DNA of 64,000 nucleotides from Bacteroidales bacterium (GTDB taxonomy: Bacteria > Bacteroidota > Bacteroidia > Bacteroidales > UBA932), in NCBI GenBank assembly GCA_024693285.1, contig JAILLE010000014.1, positions 59,014 through 123,013 on the forward strand. Reading direction: 5' to 3'. Under the pieces are notes generated by a model, which saw only the letters and a program-made list of their open reading frames with translations, did no database searches and was not told where the DNA came from. Positions 61,922 through 64,000 of this stretch are shown one piece after another. How positions within the stretch are numbered: the stretch's first letter is position 1; each line of letters starts with the position of its first letter. Position numbers and translations under genes: made by a program.

Positions 61922-62495
61922 TGAGCTGATAGTGCTTGCCAAAGGCGGCAATGGTCTGGCCTTCACGGCGTTGTGGGACAGACACATAGATCTGTTGCGC
62001 TCATACATAAAGAACCGTTTCAAGAACATCGACGATTATGATGTCGACGACATCTGCTCCCGGAGCTTCGAGAAAGCCTTCCGGCAGATCCACAACTTTG
62101 ACGACTCAAAGAGCCAGTTCCCCACTTGGCTGTTCACTATAGCGAGGAACACAGCACTGGACACCCTCGAGAAAGATAAGAGGATCCATCCGAAGAATCA
62201 GATAGTTTACCTTGATGACGATACCCAGTCATCAGGCTTGGAAGGCATTCCGGACCAAGCTGACGACGCCTTGGGCAAACTGATCAAGATCGAGAACGAG
62301 GAAGAGAGGGTCAAGTATATCGACCGTCTCCCTGAGCTTTACCGAGAGGTCGCCCGTAAAAGGCTTATAGACGGGATGAAGTATGATGAGATAGCCGCCA
62401 GTATGGACATCGAGCTGAACACAGTGAAGACACGCATCCGGCGGGCAAAACAAATAATCGACAAACTACGCGCGGAAGAGGAGGAGGAAGTATGA
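61893..62495 (+). CDS. Sigma-70 family (ECF-type) RNA polymerase sigma factor
   Basis: A 200-residue sigma factor. Region 2 is about 18-90 (ALWDRHIDLLRSYIKNRFKNIDDYDVDDICSRSFEKAF ... FPTWLFTIARNTALDTLEK) and region 4 about 135-190 (LPELYREVARKRLIDGMKYDEIAASMDIELNTVKTRIRRAKQII). Its first 29 bases overlap the polA end, and rsmG overlaps its stop by 4 bases, so polA-sigma-rsmG is one coupled unit. No anti-sigma gene is seen; the regulon is unknown. Confidence 0.9.
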   Translation: MAKTGLKPIDELIVLAKGGNGLAFTALWDRHIDLLRSYIKNRFKNIDDYDVDDICSRSFEKAFRQIHNFDDSKSQFPTWLFTIARNTALDTLEKDKRIHPKNQIVYLDDDTQSSGLEGIPDQADDALGKLIKIENEEERVKYIDRLPELYREVARKRLIDGMKYDEIAASMDIELNTVKTRIRRAKQIIDKLRAEEEEEV

Positions 62496-63163
62496 TGGAT
62501 TTCAATCAGTTCGAGGCATTTTTGAGGGAATCGTTCCCTGAGGTGAGCGATAGCCAGATGGACAAATTCCGCGAGATGGATGGGTTGTACCGTGACTGGA
62601 ACTCTAAGATAAATGTCATCTCGAGGAAGGACTTGGACGGTCTTTACGACCATCATGTCCTCCATTCACTGGCGATAGCCTATTACCTCAAGTCTATTCG
62701 TCCGGAAGAATATGCCGCCCTGCTTGCCTCTGACAATGAGGTGTCAATCCTGGATCTCGGTACAGGCGGCGGATTCCCTGGAATCCCTTTGGCGATTATG
62801 TTCCCGGGGGCAAGGCTGACCCTATGCGACTCGATCCGCAAGAAGACCGTGGTCGCTTCCGAGGTCGCCTCCTCCCTTGGCTTGGATAATGTCAAGGTGG
62901 TCAACGCCAGGGCCGAGACTTTGACCGAGATATTCAACTACGTGGTCTCCAGAGCCGTAGCCTCATTGGTGGATTTCTATCCTTGGGTTAAGGGGAAATA
63001 TTCAAAAAGCATCTTATACCTCAAGGGAGGCGATATAAATGAAGAGATTAACGACATGATGGCCAGATTCAGGATGAGAAAGGGGTCTGTTTCGACATGG
63101 CCGGTAGGATCATGGCTGTCTGACAATTATTTCGAGGGTAAATTCGTCATAAATATTTTGTAA
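62492..63163 (+). CDS. rsmG: 16S rRNA (guanine-527 N7)-methyltransferase
   Basis: A 223-residue RsmG (GidB). Seen: WNSKINVISRKDLDGLYDHHVLHSLAI, the SAM-binding ILDLGTGGGFPGIPLAI, and RAVASLVDFYPW. It N7-methylates G527 of 16S rRNA. ATG at 62492 or 62495, overlapping the sigma factor stop. Loss in other bacteria gives low-level streptomycin resistance; this copy looks intact. Confidence 0.95.
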   Translation: MMDFNQFEAFLRESFPEVSDSQMDKFREMDGLYRDWNSKINVISRKDLDGLYDHHVLHSLAIAYYLKSIRPEEYAALLASDNEVSILDLGTGGGFPGIPLAIMFPGARLTLCDSIRKKTVVASEVASSLGLDNVKVVNARAETLTEIFNYVVSRAVASLVDFYPWVKGKYSKSILYLKGGDINEEINDMMARFRMRKGSVSTWPVGSWLSDNYFEGKFVINIL

Positions 63164-63187
63164 ATTTCATTAAAAGGCTTAAATTTG
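63157..63187 (+). promoter_or_regulatory. Bacteroidota-type promoter of rpmH
   Basis: TTTG at 63157-63160, 19 bases, TAAATTTG at 63180-63187: a full match to the -33/-7 consensus, overlapping the last codons of rsmG. Confidence 0.85.
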
Positions 63188-63221
63188 CACTCCCTTTTTG
63201 GAAATATAAAAAATAAAAGAT

Positions 63222-63374
63222 ATGAAAAGAACATACCAACCCTCAAACCGCAAGCGCGTGAACAAGCACGGATTCCGCGAGAGGATGTCCACAGCCAACG
63301 GACGCCGCGTCCTCGCTTCCCGTCGCCGTCATGGCCGCAAGAAACTGACCGTATCATCTGAGGACAGGTGGTAA
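63222..63374 (+). CDS. rpmH: 50S ribosomal protein L34
   Basis: A 50-residue basic protein, [22 protein letters not shown] and on through [24 protein letters not shown]. This is L34, slightly extended at the C-terminus as in other Bacteroidota. It has its own consensus promoter and terminator. The usual rnpA neighbour is not present here. Confidence 0.97.
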   Translation: MKRTYQPSNRKRVNKHGFRERMSTANGRRVLASRRRHGRKKLTVSSEDRW

Positions 63375-63392
63375 TCGTCAATCGACTCTTAC

Positions 63393-63421
63393 GGCAGGTC
63401 CATTGAGACCTGCCTTTTTTT
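63393..63421 (+). terminator. Rho-independent terminator after rpmH
   Basis: Perfect 8-bp stem GGCAGGTC / GACCTGCC (63393-63400 with 63407-63414), 6-base loop, then seven T. Confidence 0.92.
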
Positions 63422-63432
63422 GTATCCGGGAA

Positions 63433-63870
63433 ATGATGGACATTGACGAGAAATACATGACCGAAGCCTTGCGAGAGGCCTACGCCGCCCTTGACGAGGG
63501 GGAAATCCCCATCGGGGCTGTCGTGGTGTTCAAGGGCAGAGTCATCGGGAGGGGTCACAACATGACCGAGAGACTTCATGACCCGACCGCCCATGCCGAG
63601 ATGATCGCCATTACGGCCGCAACCGAGGCGATGGGTGGGAAATACCTGAACGACTGCACGTTGTATGTCACGGTCGAGCCATGTCCGATGTGTGCCGGAG
63701 GTCTCAACTGGGCCCAGATCGGAAGGATTGTCTATGGGGCGATAGATCCCCGCAGAGGTTACTCCTTGTTCTCCCCTTCCCTGCTCCATCCCAAGACAGA
63801 AGTGAGTGCGGGGGTGCTCGCAGAGGAATGTTCCGCGCTGATGACTGATTTTTTCAAGTCGAAAAGGTAA
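63433..63870 (+). CDS. tadA: tRNA-specific adenosine deaminase
   Basis: A 145-residue deaminase making inosine at the wobble base of tRNA-Arg(ACG). Zinc and catalytic residues are in HAEMIAI (HxE) and EPCPMCAGG (PCxxC), with FSPSLLHPKTEVSAG near the C-terminus in place of the usual nearby tail. ATG at 63433 (or the next one at 63436); a longer in-frame start would lie inside the rpmH terminator. Followed by tRNA-Val after 48 bases. Confidence 0.93.
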   Translation: MMDIDEKYMTEALREAYAALDEGEIPIGAVVVFKGRVIGRGHNMTERLHDPTAHAEMIAITAATEAMGGKYLNDCTLYVTVEPCPMCAGGLNWAQIGRIVYGAIDPRRGYSLFSPSLLHPKTEVSAGVLAEECSALMTDFFKSKR

Positions 63871-63877
63871 AAAAAAC

Positions 63878-63907
63878 TTGGATTGTCGAAAAAGATTCCT
63901 ATCTTTG
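63878..63907 (+). promoter_or_regulatory. Bacteroidota-type promoter of tRNA-Val
   Basis: TTG at 63878-63880, 19 bases, TATCTTTG at 63900-63907, 11 bases before the tRNA 5' end. Confidence 0.75.
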
Positions 63908-63918
63908 CAATCCCAAAC

Positions 63919-63993
63919 GAGGGCTTAGCTCAGTTGGTTTAGAGCGCTTGCTTGACAGGCAAGAGGTCGGCAGTTCAAATCTGCCAGTCCTCA
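63919..63993 (+). tRNA. tRNA-Val (anticodon GAC)
   Basis: A 75-base cloverleaf: acceptor GAGGGCT with AGTCCTC (one G-T pair), D arm GCTCAGTTGGTTTAGAGC, anticodon stem CTTGC / GCAAG with loop TTGACAG giving GAC, variable loop AGGTC, and T arm GGCAG TTCAAAT CTGCC. Discriminator A; the CCA end is not encoded. Confidence 0.95.
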
Positions 63994-64000
63994 CAAGAAG

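Noticed and set aside
63919..63993. tRNA-Val as the insertion site of an element
   Set aside because: It lies at the window edge next to core genes; no integrase or tRNA 3'-end copy was found in the window.

Overview
The window is a chromosomal segment of a member of the Bacteroidota, most likely an uncultured Bacteroidales with moderately high GC. Pointers are the promoter type (TTTG, 19-20 bases, TAnnTTTG) before rpmH, tRNA-Val and the L25 gene, the lack of clear Shine-Dalgarno sequences, a TonB receptor paired with a DUF4249 lipoprotein, a small Hc1-type histone-like protein, and M49, C11 and C1B peptidases common in this phylum. The genus cannot be fixed from the sequence alone.

Layout. 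Bases 1-29,400 are mostly core genome: the tail of a fucosyltransferase gene; a leftward operon rlmN / patatin-Omp85 protein / recX / purC / nucleotide-sugar epimerase; recA; a leftward group (unknown protein, rsmI, helix-hairpin-helix membrane protein); tdk, xerD, DPP III, a clostripain-like lipoprotein; L25 and pth; Hc1; an M6 protease with a small lipoprotein; tyrS-rbfA; tpiA, a lipid kinase and an LTA-synthase-like transferase; a FecCD/ATPase pair divergent from a TonB receptor/DUF4249 pair.

Bases 29,500-53,100 are an accessory island, visibly richer in A+T in many genes. Two rightward SHOCT genes are followed by about 22 kb of genes all on the minus strand. In transcription order these are a giant COG1112-type helicase-nuclease with a transglutaminase-like domain; a sigma factor overlapping it; a 3-TM protein; a 58-residue 2-TM protein; a PPC-domain secreted protein; a DUF3828-like secreted protein; an AbiGi-family protein; a putative ADP-ribosyltransferase-fold protein; a decayed 3' end of a CHAT gene; AbiH; three tandem exported TPR-CHAT (caspase-like) proteins of 1287, 988 and 951 residues; a DUF4143-type AAA ATPase; a CHASE2 membrane sensor without output domain; and a small secreted protein. 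I read this as a conflict/defence island whose core is a CHASE2 plus triplicated, apparently periplasmic TPR-CHAT module, with abortive-infection genes inserted into it. A truncated glycosidase-like ORF sits at the island's right edge.

Bases 53,189-64,000 return to core genes: an M49-like lipoprotein with a damaged zinc motif, an AspT/YidE-type transporter, a glutathione peroxidase lacking its WNF segment with an OhrR-type regulator behind a perfect 16-bp palindrome, a secreted bleomycin-hydrolase-type peptidase, polA-sigma-rsmG, rpmH, tadA and tRNA-Val(GAC).

A second theme is short GC-rich, partly palindromic repeats placed in frame inside three unrelated genes (HhH protein, unknown 262-residue protein, ABC ATPase), reminiscent of protein-coding palindromic elements. 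No transposase, CRISPR array, phage gene or rRNA gene was seen, and no gene-free stretch exceeds 300 bases.
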